Source: Candidatus Hermodarchaeota archaeon (GTDB lineage Archaea > Asgardarchaeota > Hermodarchaeia > Hermodarchaeales > Hermodarchaeaceae). Taken from it: 16,194 bases of DNA. Shown here piece after piece: positions 6,755 to 13,966 of the stretch. The notes under the pieces were generated by a model that was not told the DNA's origin, made no database searches, and saw nothing but the letters and a program-made list of their open reading frames with translations. Position numbers and translations under genes: made by a program. The stretch spans positions 1-16,194 of the forward strand of contig JAEOTD010000034.1 in NCBI GenBank assembly GCA_016839995.1, given 5' to 3'. Position 1 is the first letter of the stretch; each line of letters begins with the position of its first letter.

Positions 6755-9123
6755 TGATGGTTGTTCTCCGTCAACTTGTTGCACGAGATTTCAAGCATCT
6801 AGACGTCGACATCACCTTCCCTCAAGGAATTTTAGCCATTAGTGGACCCAACGAATCAGGAAAATCGAGCATCTTTGAAGCAATTCTCTTTGCCCTCTTT
6901 GGGCGTACACACAAAGCCCCGATGGGTCAAAAAGACCGGCTCATCAACTACGATGCTGATAGAATCTTAGTGCAATTATTGTTCGAGCTTGAAGGCGCGA
7001 ATTATCGAATTACGCGACAACTTCATCGAAAGCGCCCTTCACAGGCTCAGCTCCACAAAATCGGAACGTCTGGTCAAGCCACCTTACTAGCAACAGGAGT
7101 GCAAAACGTAGACAAAGAAATTTCTGGGCTTCTAAATGGAATTGCGCTCAGCGACCTTCTTGCAAGCAATATTGTCCTTCAGAAGGATCTTGACCGATTG
7201 GCACAGATGCCGAAAATGGAGCGTCGTCATGTCATTAATGCAATGATGGGTCGCGAATGCTTCTCCCGGGCTGATGATAAACTTGTCTTAGAACTCCGTC
7301 CACTGAAAAAGAGCATTGAACCAGAACAAAAAGCCCTTGAACAACTCGAGCATCGCAAGGAAGATTATCTTCAACAAACTGAGGAACAGAAAACCAAACA
7401 ACAAGCTCTCACCCAGCTCGAAAAGAAACTCAAGCAGATGAGTAAAACCCTCGCCCAGACCGAGAAACAGTACAGTGCAGTGAAAGCCTACAAGGATGTT
7501 CAAGATAAACAGGCTGAGTTGCAGCGTGAAATAGAGTTCAGGCTAAAGACCAAAGACCGATTAACAAAACAACTCGCAAGTGTTTCAAAACTCCAAACGC
7601 AACAAAAAAGGCTCAAAAAACAGCAAAAACAACTCGCGCATTTACAAGACGATTCCAAAACATTAGAAGCAATCGAAAAAACCTCTGCAAAACTCAGAAA
7701 TAAAATCGATGAACATCAAATGGTGGCTGAACAAATCACAAGATTGCAAGGACAGCTTGATGGAATTGAACCTATGGATCAGGTTCTTCTCGATTATGAA
7801 GCTGTTAAAACTCAACGCCAAAAGGCTGAAGCTAGCCAACAGCAGATTTTTTCTCCTTTCCTCTATATCCCTTCCATTGGTCTTTTAGCCGCAGGTATCG
7901 GCACAGTGTTCTTTCAGGTCCTTATCGGTAGTATTCTCATTCTTTCAGCTCTTCCATTCTTAGCCTATTTAGGAAGAGCCTATCTTTCTTACAATCGTGC
8001 GGCTCCGCAACTGGCGCAATTAAGGCAACGTGAAGAAGCGCTCAGTGAGCAGGTTGCACAGTATCGAGTTAGGGAAGATTATCAAGTTCAACTCCAAGAG
8101 GAGCTCAATCGTAAAGACACCATCTCTGATGAGATTACAAAACTTTCCCAACAGGTGCACTCTCAGCTAAACTTGTTTTCTCCGTCAGTTCTTGAAGGAA
8201 TTGAAATCCCCAATAAAACTGATACACTTGGTGTACAAGACGCGGTGAGAATTGTTGAACAGAAATTGTTAGAACTCAAGGCTGGAGCAAGTTCGCTAGC
8301 TGAGCAATTGCAGTCCGTTCAGGAGCAACTGGAAGGAATGGCTGAGGCTGAGGAAGATTTGGCACAGACTGAGACTGAACTTATTGCTTTGAACGATGAG
8401 TTATCCTCTCTAACCTTTCCGGATCTCCCCAAGGAAATAGGGGCGTATTCAGACGTCTTGTTTGAGAACCTTGACGAACAAGTACGTGAAATGCGTGAAG
8501 AAAAGGTTCGGTTACAAACAAATCGGAAATCAACAACTGAACGAATCGATGAGCTCAAATCATTCTTGAAAGAAAACGAAGGAATTGTAGAAGAGTACTC
8601 GGAAAAAGAGCGTGAAGTAGCAAAACTGGATGAAAATATTAAAACAGGTCAGCTTATTGTCGAGCTTATCCGGGAAGTCGCTGAGCGGGGTCGTGAACAG
8701 GTTCGTCCTCGTGTCGTAAACGTAATGGAACGGCTTCTAGCCACCATTACGGACGGCAAATACCGGTTTCCAAAGTTAAGCGAAGACTACAGCCTCAAAG
8801 TGTATTCCTCAACAGCAGGTGAATACGTTGAAGCCAATCTGTACAGTGGTGGTACCGAAGACCAGTTTCTCCTAGCTCTACGTTTAGGCTTTGCCATTGC
8901 TCTTCTACCCCATGGCAGAGGAACCGCCCCTCAGTTCTTGCTTCTCGATGAACCCTTCGGTGGCTCAGATATTCAACGCCGTGACAACATCATTCGACTT
9001 CTACAAGACGAATTATCCCGAACCTTTCAACAAATCATCGTAGTAAGCCACCAAACCGCTGTGCTTTCAGCCTCTGAACACCAATATCGTATGGCTAATG
9101 GACGTATCATATACTCTGAATAA
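6754..9123 (+). CDS. rad50: Rad50-like SMC ATPase with a transmembrane hairpin instead of a zinc hook
   Basis: This is the ATPase partner of Mre11. Counting from the ATG at 6754 it has 789 residues: Walker A GPNESGKSS (31-39), Q-loop with Q143, a Gln/Lys/Glu-rich coiled coil from about 175 to 358, a hydrophobic apex (about 365-408), a returning coil from about 410 to 650 with breaks, signature SGGTEDQ (698-704), Walker B FLLLDEP (D732, E733) and H-loop with H766. The head is complete and should bind and hydrolyse ATP. Archaeal Rad50 normally has a CXXC zinc hook at the apex. Here there is none, and C169 is the only Cys in the protein. The apex is instead a 48-residue stretch (360-407) with no charged residue, read as two membrane helices with a tight turn. 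The signature recalls the bacterial SbcE/YhaN type rather than LSGGE. It is the last gene of the operon. Confidence 0.88.
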   Translation: MMVVLRQLVARDFKHLDVDITFPQGILAISGPNESGKSSIFEAILFALFGRTHKAPMGQKDRLINYDADRILVQLLFELEGANYRITRQLHRKRPSQAQLHKIGTSGQATLLATGVQNVDKEISGLLNGIALSDLLASNIVLQKDLDRLAQMPKMERRHVINAMMGRECFSRADDKLVLELRPLKKSIEPEQKALEQLEHRKEDYLQQTEEQKTKQQALTQLEKKLKQMSKTLAQTEKQYSAVKAYKDVQDKQAELQREIEFRLKTKDRLTKQLASVSKLQTQQKRLKKQQKQLAHLQDDSKTLEAIEKTSAKLRNKIDEHQMVAEQITRLQGQLDGIEPMDQVLLDYEAVKTQRQKAEASQQQIFSPFLYIPSIGLLAAGIGTVFFQVLIGSILILSALPFLAYLGRAYLSYNRAAPQLAQLRQREEALSEQVAQYRVREDYQVQLQEELNRKDTISDEITKLSQQVHSQLNLFSPSVLEGIEIPNKTDTLGVQDAVRIVEQKLLELKAGASSLAEQLQSVQEQLEGMAEAEEDLAQTETELIALNDELSSLTFPDLPKEIGAYSDVLFENLDEQVREMREEKVRLQTNRKSTTERIDELKSFLKENEGIVEEYSEKEREVAKLDENIKTGQLIVELIREVAERGREQVRPRVVNVMERLLATITDGKYRFPKLSEDYSLKVYSSTAGEYVEANLYSGGTEDQFLLALRLGFAIALLPHGRGTAPQFLLLDEPFGGSDIQRRDNIIRLLQDELSRTFQQIIVVSHQTAVLSASEHQYRMANGRIIYSE
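7846..7974 (+). other. Predicted transmembrane hairpin at the Rad50 coiled-coil apex
   Basis: This segment encodes the hydrophobic apex of the Rad50-like protein, from the Ile at 7846 to the Gly at 7974. It reads as one helix ending near TVFFQV and a second from about LIGSILIL to AYLG. No charged residue occurs between the Glu codon at 7828 and the Arg codon at 7975. Long charged coils flank it on both sides. The short uncharged turn and the flanking Arg residues suit a hairpin entering from the cytoplasm. It sits exactly where a zinc hook should be. Confidence 0.75.
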
Positions 9124-10062
9124 TCATAGTTTCAACGCTAGGAAAGGACGTTCCTGCTTTAGCTGATATCCCCGCTCTTTGAGAAACGCATATCGATTTC
9201 GGTGCGAGAAAACGGATAGCTGAGTTACTCCATTCTTCCAACTCAAATACTCGGTGATAGTTAATACTGACGTTAAGAACTCGATATCATTTGTGTGTGT
9301 CTCAGCTAACCAAATTCGTAAAAAAGGGTAATCTACTGTCAGGGCTTCTTTCTCATCTTGACGGAGTAACCATAATTTTGGACGCGGAACATCAGCTGCA
9401 AGCATTCTATACAAATGATCGGTGTTACGCAGGTAGCTCCAGATATATTCCGAAGTATAATTAATCCCCAGAATTGGTTCAAAACCCATTGGAGTATGCT
9501 TGCGTTGCTTCCACTGGAGTGAAATTTGTTGAATGTTTAACGTGGGGGGCTTGCGAAACGGTTTCAATGTCTTAGAAAACTGCCCTTCATGATCAATAAT
9601 ATGAAACCTGTTGGCTTCGAAAAACTGCGTAGCCTCTGCATTTTCAGCTGTCGTGAAGAGTTGTTTACATCCTTGTTTCCGAGCGAGTTGTGCGGCATGG
9701 TTTACCAATTGTGAACCAATTCCTTTGTGACGAAATCCGGGGTGTACGACCATCCAGGTGATGAAGGCTTGTGGTGTTTTACTGACATGGGTTTCGAAAA
9801 GTAGTTCTAATTCACCTACTAGCAACTCAGCTGTTCGGGCAATAAGAACAATGCCCCCTGCTTCTTCCATCACATCTAAATGTAACGCCAAGGTTGCGCG
9901 GTCAAGCCATGGACCCCCCTGCTGCCAGCGTTCCATGCGGGAAAGGTGCTGCCATTCCGCAAGATTAACCGGTTCACTGGTTTCTGAATCCTTTCGATTA
10001 AGGGAAACAAGGTCGGGAACATCTGACTTGGGGTTGATTCGTTCAATCGAGATATCAGTCAC
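9124..10062 (-). CDS. GNAT family N-acetyltransferase with C-terminal extension
   Basis: This is a probable acetyl-CoA-dependent N-acetyltransferase of unknown substrate. Acetyl-CoA binding motif A is clear: VHPGFRHKGIG at about 106-116 (R/Q-x-x-G-x-G form), preceded by the strand AFITWMVV. FFEANRF at about 147-153 is the usual C-terminal GNAT strand/helix. The following 140 residues have a GNAT-like end (FLKERGYQ) but no acetyl-CoA motif, so they may be a second, degenerate GNAT fold. Only a GTG at 10062 and a TTG at 10068 are available as starts before the upstream stop. GTG is preferred, and no ribosome binding site precedes it, so the transcript may be leaderless. Its TGA occupies the three bases directly after the rad50 stop, so the genes converge with no space. 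No functional tie to the DNA-repair operon is evident. Confidence 0.8.
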   Translation of the reverse strand: MTDISIERINPKSDVPDLVSLNRKDSETSEPVNLAEWQHLSRMERWQQGGPWLDRATLALHLDVMEEAGGIVLIARTAELLVGELELLFETHVSKTPQAFITWMVVHPGFRHKGIGSQLVNHAAQLARKQGCKQLFTTAENAEATQFFEANRFHIIDHEGQFSKTLKPFRKPPTLNIQQISLQWKQRKHTPMGFEPILGINYTSEYIWSYLRNTDHLYRMLAADVPRPKLWLLRQDEKEALTVDYPFLRIWLAETHTNDIEFLTSVLTITEYLSWKNGVTQLSVFSHRNRYAFLKERGYQLKQERPFLALKL

Positions 10063-10080
10063 AATCAATGATATCGATAT
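10051..10080. promoter_or_regulatory. Paired GATATC / ATATCGATAT palindromes around the GNAT start
   Basis: GATATC occurs at 10051-10056 and again at 10070-10075, 19 bases apart. The second extends into the ten-base palindrome ATATCGATAT (10071-10080). They straddle the start of the acetyltransferase gene and could be operator half-sites. AT-rich chance is a real alternative. Confidence 0.2.
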
Positions 10081-10194
10081 ATGTTAAAGTAAAATCTTCT
10101 CTATCTTACAAATGAGCCTCGTAGAGTCAACCCAAAAGTAGATAATAATTCGTTTCTATTTTATTCACGGGTGTAGACGCCGGAGATTCCAGTC

Positions 10195-11544
10195 ATGAAA
10201 CAGTCTGAAGAAATCATCAAACGATGGAAAAAGGCATTTCCGCTAGCTGGGTTCAAACCAGCCTTAGACAAACCCTCTGATGACGAACACCGACTCGCCC
10301 AACAATTTTGTCCAAAACTCTATGCGTCTCCTGAACTAATCAAAGAAGAAAAAGAAGATTTAGCGAAGAACCTTGGGCTGAGAGAATCGGGAGGAACCTT
10401 TGCATCGTTACGGAAGCGAATTCGTGGTGAGGATTTCGCCGGCATTGCAGATACTCTTTTCCTGTTTTGTCTTGGCGAATTTCCAAACAATCTTAGCGGC
10501 GCAAAACTCAGTGTCTTAGGTGTAGATTTACCCGAAAGCGATGTGCCTTGGGATAAAGAAATGCATGGTGTTCTCGACCAGATTCGTGAACGGCTTCGAA
10601 ATGAGTATTCTGTTCAATTCCAAGAATATGTCCGTGCGCTCTTCTCAGCAATATTTCCCTCAGACGATACACCCACCTGTGTGATTAAGTATCGAGTTAG
10701 TCGAGATCCAGCAGATAAAAACGTGTACTGTATCCAGTACTTTGCTTACTGGCCAATTCAGCTTCGTCCCCGCCATCTGTACGACTATGAGCCTGTCTAT
10801 GTCATCGTGCGGAAGGAAGGTAAGAATTTCGAGCCACTCATTGTTTCATTCAACGCTGATTATGGCGCTCAACCTCTTCTAAAAGGAAAACGTCCTGGTC
10901 ACATTATTCGGTCTTTCATTAACTGGGATAGTAAGGATTTGCAGATTTCACCTGATGACTTCAATCCCATGGCTGATTACATGACACGGGCTTATGGCGG
11001 CAGCTATCATTATCAAGAGATGCCAAGTGATCGCAGGGTCAGCCACATCAACAATCTCCAAGGCGCGAATAACCCAATTGTTCTCCATGTTCCGAAAAAA
11101 TGGCACTCTTACCAACTTGCCACATCTGAGGTTCGACGAGATAACTGGGCATTACCCTGCAAACTGCATCCTTTGAAAACCCAAGATCTACTCCACATTG
11201 AATGGAATGTTAAGAATCCGTTTCAAGCCCCTTTCCTGTTCCCAAATGTGGGTAAGAAGAATGCCCTCATGCATTTTCCCCTTGATGCTGCAACGCTTTG
11301 GCAAAATGAGACCTATCGCCGGTGGAGTGATTATGCACTCGTTGAGTTTCACATTAAGCATGGTCGTCCCTCACAAACGGTGTCGAATATGTACGCTTAC
11401 CAAGTGGGGCTCTTCATTGATTTGTTTGCCGAAATTTCTGGTGAGGGACTCGGTTTGAGTATGTGGCCGCTTATTGAAGCGCGTGAACGGGAAATCGAAG
11501 AGACGCTCTCCTTTATTCAACGTATGCGCAAACCTAAAAAATAA
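10195..11544 (+). CDS. Uncharacterised 449-residue soluble protein
   Basis: I do not recognise this protein. It has no signal peptide or membrane segment. The N-terminal 150 residues are helical and charged. The middle contains aromatic beta-type strands with the motif YWPIQ (186-190) followed by H194-x-x-D197-Y-E199, which faintly recalls the HxxDxE metal-site pattern of NPP1/Vps62-like proteins. Scattered His residues follow in GHII, YHYQ, LHVPKKWH and KLHP. The C-terminal 80 residues are again helical. The ATG start is supported by GGAG at 10182-10185, nine bases upstream. It is divergent from the acetyltransferase and followed after about 80 bases by a membrane zinc-ribbon gene. Its reading frame spans the full length without breaks and its codon use looks like its neighbours', so it is a real gene of unknown role. 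Confidence 0.78.
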   Translation: MKQSEEIIKRWKKAFPLAGFKPALDKPSDDEHRLAQQFCPKLYASPELIKEEKEDLAKNLGLRESGGTFASLRKRIRGEDFAGIADTLFLFCLGEFPNNLSGAKLSVLGVDLPESDVPWDKEMHGVLDQIRERLRNEYSVQFQEYVRALFSAIFPSDDTPTCVIKYRVSRDPADKNVYCIQYFAYWPIQLRPRHLYDYEPVYVIVRKEGKNFEPLIVSFNADYGAQPLLKGKRPGHIIRSFINWDSKDLQISPDDFNPMADYMTRAYGGSYHYQEMPSDRRVSHINNLQGANNPIVLHVPKKWHSYQLATSEVRRDNWALPCKLHPLKTQDLLHIEWNVKNPFQAPFLFPNVGKKNALMHFPLDAATLWQNETYRRWSDYALVEFHIKHGRPSQTVSNMYAYQVGLFIDLFAEISGEGLGLSMWPLIEAREREIEETLSFIQRMRKPKK

Positions 11545-11568
11545 TCTCGTTTGTGACACTATTCTCAG

Positions 11569-11575
11569 TTATAAT
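11569..11575 (+). promoter_or_regulatory. TATA-like box before the zinc-ribbon membrane gene
   Basis: TTATAAT lies about 50 bases before the ATG at 11624, in the 79-base gap after the preceding gene. A start near 11598 would give a 25-base leader. The small gene may thus have its own promoter as well as any read-through. Confidence 0.35.
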
Positions 11576-11623
11576 CAACACCTCAAATCCCAAACCAAAC
11601 TATTGAAAAATTCGTTAGAAGTG

Positions 11624-12085
11624 ATGAAAATGCTATCGACCCAAGCTACTGGTGAACCTACTCCGACTTTAACCGCAGGGAACTCAAGTCAACGGTTTTG
11701 GTGGGCGCTCCTGATCACTCTCATTTTCATCTTTCTTATTTGGGGCTTTTTCTACGATGAGCCCATCAATTTTCTACTCTGGGGAATTGGGATTGGCTTT
11801 CTTTGTGCTTTCATAATCCTTGTTTTTCGTGGCACTCGTTCACCAGCAAAACTCGAATTCGCTGAGGTTCGACGGCTGATTACCTGTGACAAATGTGGTG
11901 TTGAAACGGAAGGTCCCCTGGAACCTGGTGATCATGTTTTTCAGGAAATTGGTCCTTGTCCGCGATGTGAAGGGCTGCTCTATATCAAAGCAATATACAG
12001 TATCGACACAAAACAACCGTTAAAACGCCAACAACCAAAGGAAGATTCAGCTGAATCCGAAAGCCAGGTCAAATCCAAAAGTTAG
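11624..12085 (+). CDS. Two-TM membrane protein with C-terminal zinc ribbon
   Basis: This predicted membrane protein of about 153 residues has two membrane segments close together (about 25-42 and 46-66: WWALLITLIFIFLIWGFFY and the stretch from NFLLWGIG to ILVF). A cytoplasmic zinc ribbon follows, CDKC and, 22 residues later, CPRC, four Cys that would bind one Zn2+. The tail is hydrophilic and Lys/Ser/Glu-rich. The frame is open further upstream, into the previous gene, but that extension lacks a start with a ribosome binding site. ATG 11624 or ATG 11630 is preferred; GTGAT at 11621-11625 could serve as a ribosome binding site for 11630. Its stop overlaps the stop of the convergent amidohydrolase gene. 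Zinc-ribbon/TM proteins of this kind are common in archaea and mostly uncharacterised. Confidence 0.72.
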   Translation: MKMLSTQATGEPTPTLTAGNSSQRFWWALLITLIFIFLIWGFFYDEPINFLLWGIGIGFLCAFIILVFRGTRSPAKLEFAEVRRLITCDKCGVETEGPLEPGDHVFQEIGPCPRCEGLLYIKAIYSIDTKQPLKRQQPKEDSAESESQVKSKS

Positions 12086-12996
12086 CCTTTTCTTCTCCCC
12101 ATTAAGGAGAGGATATTTTCCGAAAAGATTTTTCGAAGATTCTCATCAGATACCTGAAGGTCCTTGAAGATTCGCAACTGTTTGTCAAGGATATCATATC
12201 GGAATCCACGAGGGAACATCGAGCTATCGGTCCCAAATACTATACGTTCTGGGCCTCCTGCCTCTAGGGCTCGTTTCATAACCCCGATTAAATCGGAAGG
12301 GTAGGGAATATAGCGCATCCAGATATTGGAGCCTGAGGTGTCAACGTAAATATTATCTTGCTGATAAAAGAGCAACAGAGTTTCTCGAAACATTCCTGCT
12401 CCGAGATGAGCTATACCAAATCGGACATTGGGGAAGTCTCTGGCAGCAGGTTGTAAATCTAGCGGATTACAATATCGCAGATTGACTCCTGCTCCGATTG
12501 AAATACCGAAGTGATGAAGCACCGGGACCTGGAGTTCATCGGCAATTTGGTACACTCTATAGGCTTCCTCATCATAGGTGTGGAAGTTGTGGAGTACAGG
12601 GTAGAGCTTGAAACCATGAAAGCCTAGTTTGCGAATGGCGTGTCTGGCTTGTTTTTCGGCATCGGGTGAAAGTGGATTGATGTTTGCGTAGCCGTAGAAT
12701 CTCTCCGGAAACCGTTTCAAGGCATTTGCGAATTCGTTCCAAGATTCGGGACCCACCATCATGCCAATTTTTTCAATTCCATACCGGTCCAGTTCTTTGA
12801 CCCAGCGTTGGGCAAAATCCTCATCTGGGTTTGGAACCTCAACTTCTTTCATATCCGTTCGTGTGCGTATCCGACGCTGAATGGCCCCCGAGCTCACTTG
12901 CCATGACTGAAACGTTGCATGTGAAAGATAATGTGAATGGCTGTCAATAACGGGTAAATTCAGGTCTTTATGTAGGTACTTTGGCTTCTTTGGCAT
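12082..12996 (-). CDS. Amidohydrolase-2 family metal-dependent hydrolase
   Basis: This 304-residue TIM-barrel hydrolase belongs to the amidohydrolase-2 type, whose members hydrolyse or decarboxylate cyclic and aromatic substrates with one metal ion. The metal motif DSHSH (H20, H22) starts the barrel. GFKLYP follows at 128-133, then LHH (H161/H162), IAHLGAG (H197) and FGTDSSMFPRG with D257, the usual catalytic Asp. Order and spacing match the family, and length is normal. The ATG start has AAGGAAG (complement of 13004-13010) about seven bases upstream. Its TAA overlaps the TAG of the zinc-ribbon gene. It is divergent from an alpha/beta hydrolase, which could suggest a small catabolic pair, but the substrate cannot be named. 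Confidence 0.87.
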   Translation of the reverse strand: MPKKPKYLHKDLNLPVIDSHSHYLSHATFQSWQVSSGAIQRRIRTRTDMKEVEVPNPDEDFAQRWVKELDRYGIEKIGMMVGPESWNEFANALKRFPERFYGYANINPLSPDAEKQARHAIRKLGFHGFKLYPVLHNFHTYDEEAYRVYQIADELQVPVLHHFGISIGAGVNLRYCNPLDLQPAARDFPNVRFGIAHLGAGMFRETLLLFYQQDNIYVDTSGSNIWMRYIPYPSDLIGVMKRALEAGGPERIVFGTDSSMFPRGFRYDILDKQLRIFKDLQVSDENLRKIFSENILSLMGRRKG

Positions 12997-13031
12997 GCAA
13001 TAACTTCCTTCTTGAGTCGTTCAGGGCTAGC

Positions 13032-13037
13032 TATAAA
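13032..13037 (-). promoter_or_regulatory. Possible TATA-like box for the amidohydrolase gene
   Basis: On the minus strand the sequence is GTTTTATAGC, 36-41 bases upstream of the ATG. A start 25 bases downstream would leave a leader of about 12 bases, which barely includes the AAGGAAG site. The evidence is weak. Confidence 0.3.
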
Positions 13038-13106
13038 ACTCTGGTGCAGTTTCGTACCCTCAATCTCCCACACGATTCCAATAGGTTTCGACTCAAGTGA
13101 CGCAGG

Positions 13107-13113
13107 TTTAAAA
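13107..13113 (+). promoter_or_regulatory. TATA-like box (TTTAAAA) for the alpha/beta hydrolase gene
   Basis: GCAGGTTTAAAAGGATAGG lies 56-62 bases before the chosen GTG start. Initiation near 13135 would give a leader of about 34 bases that carries the GAGGTG site. The core resembles the operon promoter at 2568-2578. Confidence 0.5.
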
Positions 13114-13168
13114 GGATAGGACAACCCCGATTTCTTAACGTCTGACGTTGTTCGAGGTGTGGCTTTTA

Positions 13169-13864
13169 GTGTTTGAATCACGATCTGAAAAGGATTCCCA
13201 TAAGACCCAAGAACACCTTGTCCCGATTGAATCCACTCATCTTGCCTTAGAAGGTGTACTCACGCTAGCTAAGAAAGAGGAACAACCAGGATTGATTCTT
13301 TGTCATCCACATCCTCTCTATGGTGGTTCGATGGATGACAGTCGATTGATAGCCATTCAACAAGCCGCTGTTGATAAAGGGTTCAATACTCTGCGGTTCA
13401 ACTATCGTGGAGTAGGGAAAAGTGAAGGCCAGTTTGGGCAAGGAATTGGAGAAATCCAAGACACGATAGCCGCTGTGAAATTCCTCCGAAACCATCCTCA
13501 TACTGATGAATCGCGAATTGCTCTTCTTGGGTATAGTTTTGGAGGAAGTATGAGTCTAGCAGCTGCAATGGATGCCTCCCCTGACGCTCTTGTCACCATC
13601 AGTGCTCCAATCCGTCTTCCTGATTCTGACTCTGACCTTGTTAAAGATGCCATTCGCTATGTTCCATGTCCCACCTATGTGATTCATGGTCAAAATGATG
13701 ATGCAGTCAACCTGGTTGAAGCCGAAACAATCTATGCAATGCTTCAAGTGGAAGATAAGTATCTTCGAGTAATCAAAGGGGCAAATCACTTTTGGACTCG
13801 TCGTCTGAACCACATCATCCCGATGATTCTAGCATTTCTCTCCGACAAGTTGAATCTCAAATAA
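13169..13864 (+). CDS. Alpha/beta hydrolase (serine hydrolase)
   Basis: This 231-residue cytoplasmic alpha/beta-hydrolase resembles the small dienelactone-hydrolase/CocE-like proteins that carry CHPHPLYGG. That oxyanion-hole motif is at about 45-53, followed by FNYRGVGKSEG. The nucleophile elbow is GYSFGG with Ser123. The acid is D177 in GQNDDAV, and the catalytic His is H207 in GANHFW. The triad is complete, so the enzyme should be an active esterase/peptidase/thioesterase-type hydrolase of unknown substrate. The frame is open from a TTG at 13148, but GAGGTG at 13153-13158 lies ten bases before the GTG at 13169, which is preferred. It has no signal peptide. It is divergent from the amidohydrolase. 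Confidence 0.87.
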   Translation: MFESRSEKDSHKTQEHLVPIESTHLALEGVLTLAKKEEQPGLILCHPHPLYGGSMDDSRLIAIQQAAVDKGFNTLRFNYRGVGKSEGQFGQGIGEIQDTIAAVKFLRNHPHTDESRIALLGYSFGGSMSLAAAMDASPDALVTISAPIRLPDSDSDLVKDAIRYVPCPTYVIHGQNDDAVNLVEAETIYAMLQVEDKYLRVIKGANHFWTRRLNHIIPMILAFLSDKLNLK

Positions 13865-13921
13865 GGCTAACATCACGTCTACGAGTTTTCACCTTTAACC
13901 TCAAAAGTTTGTTAACAATAA

Positions 13922-13955
13922 TGCTTAAGTGCGCGCTTGGAGTGCTTAGTGCGCG
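13922..13955. repeat. Tandem direct repeat TGCTTA(A)GTGCGCG before the dehydrogenase gene
   Basis: TGCTTAAGTGCGCG (13922-13935) and TGCTTAGTGCGCG (13943-13955) are near-identical, differ by one A, and repeat at a 21-base spacing, about two helical turns. The second copy leads into the GAGG ribosome site. The spacing suits a regulator binding one face of the DNA, but a small local duplication is equally possible. Confidence 0.45.
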
Positions 13956-13958
13956 AGG
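13955..13958 (+). promoter_or_regulatory. Ribosome binding site deciding the dehydrogenase start
   Basis: GAGG lies eight bases before the ATG at 13967. The upstream in-frame TTG (13937) and GTG (13949) have no such site, so the ATG is chosen. Confidence 0.5.
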
Positions 13959-13966
13959 TTGCCCGA

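Noticed and set aside
6196..6798. 200-residue minus-strand frame opposite mre11
   Set aside because: It is antisense to conserved mre11 sequence; Arg/Ser-rich shadow with no motif.
11474..11623. Upstream extension of the zinc-ribbon membrane protein into the preceding gene
   Set aside because: It would overlap the 449-residue gene by about 70 bases, lacks a ribosome site and adds a low-complexity segment before an otherwise typical two-TM start.
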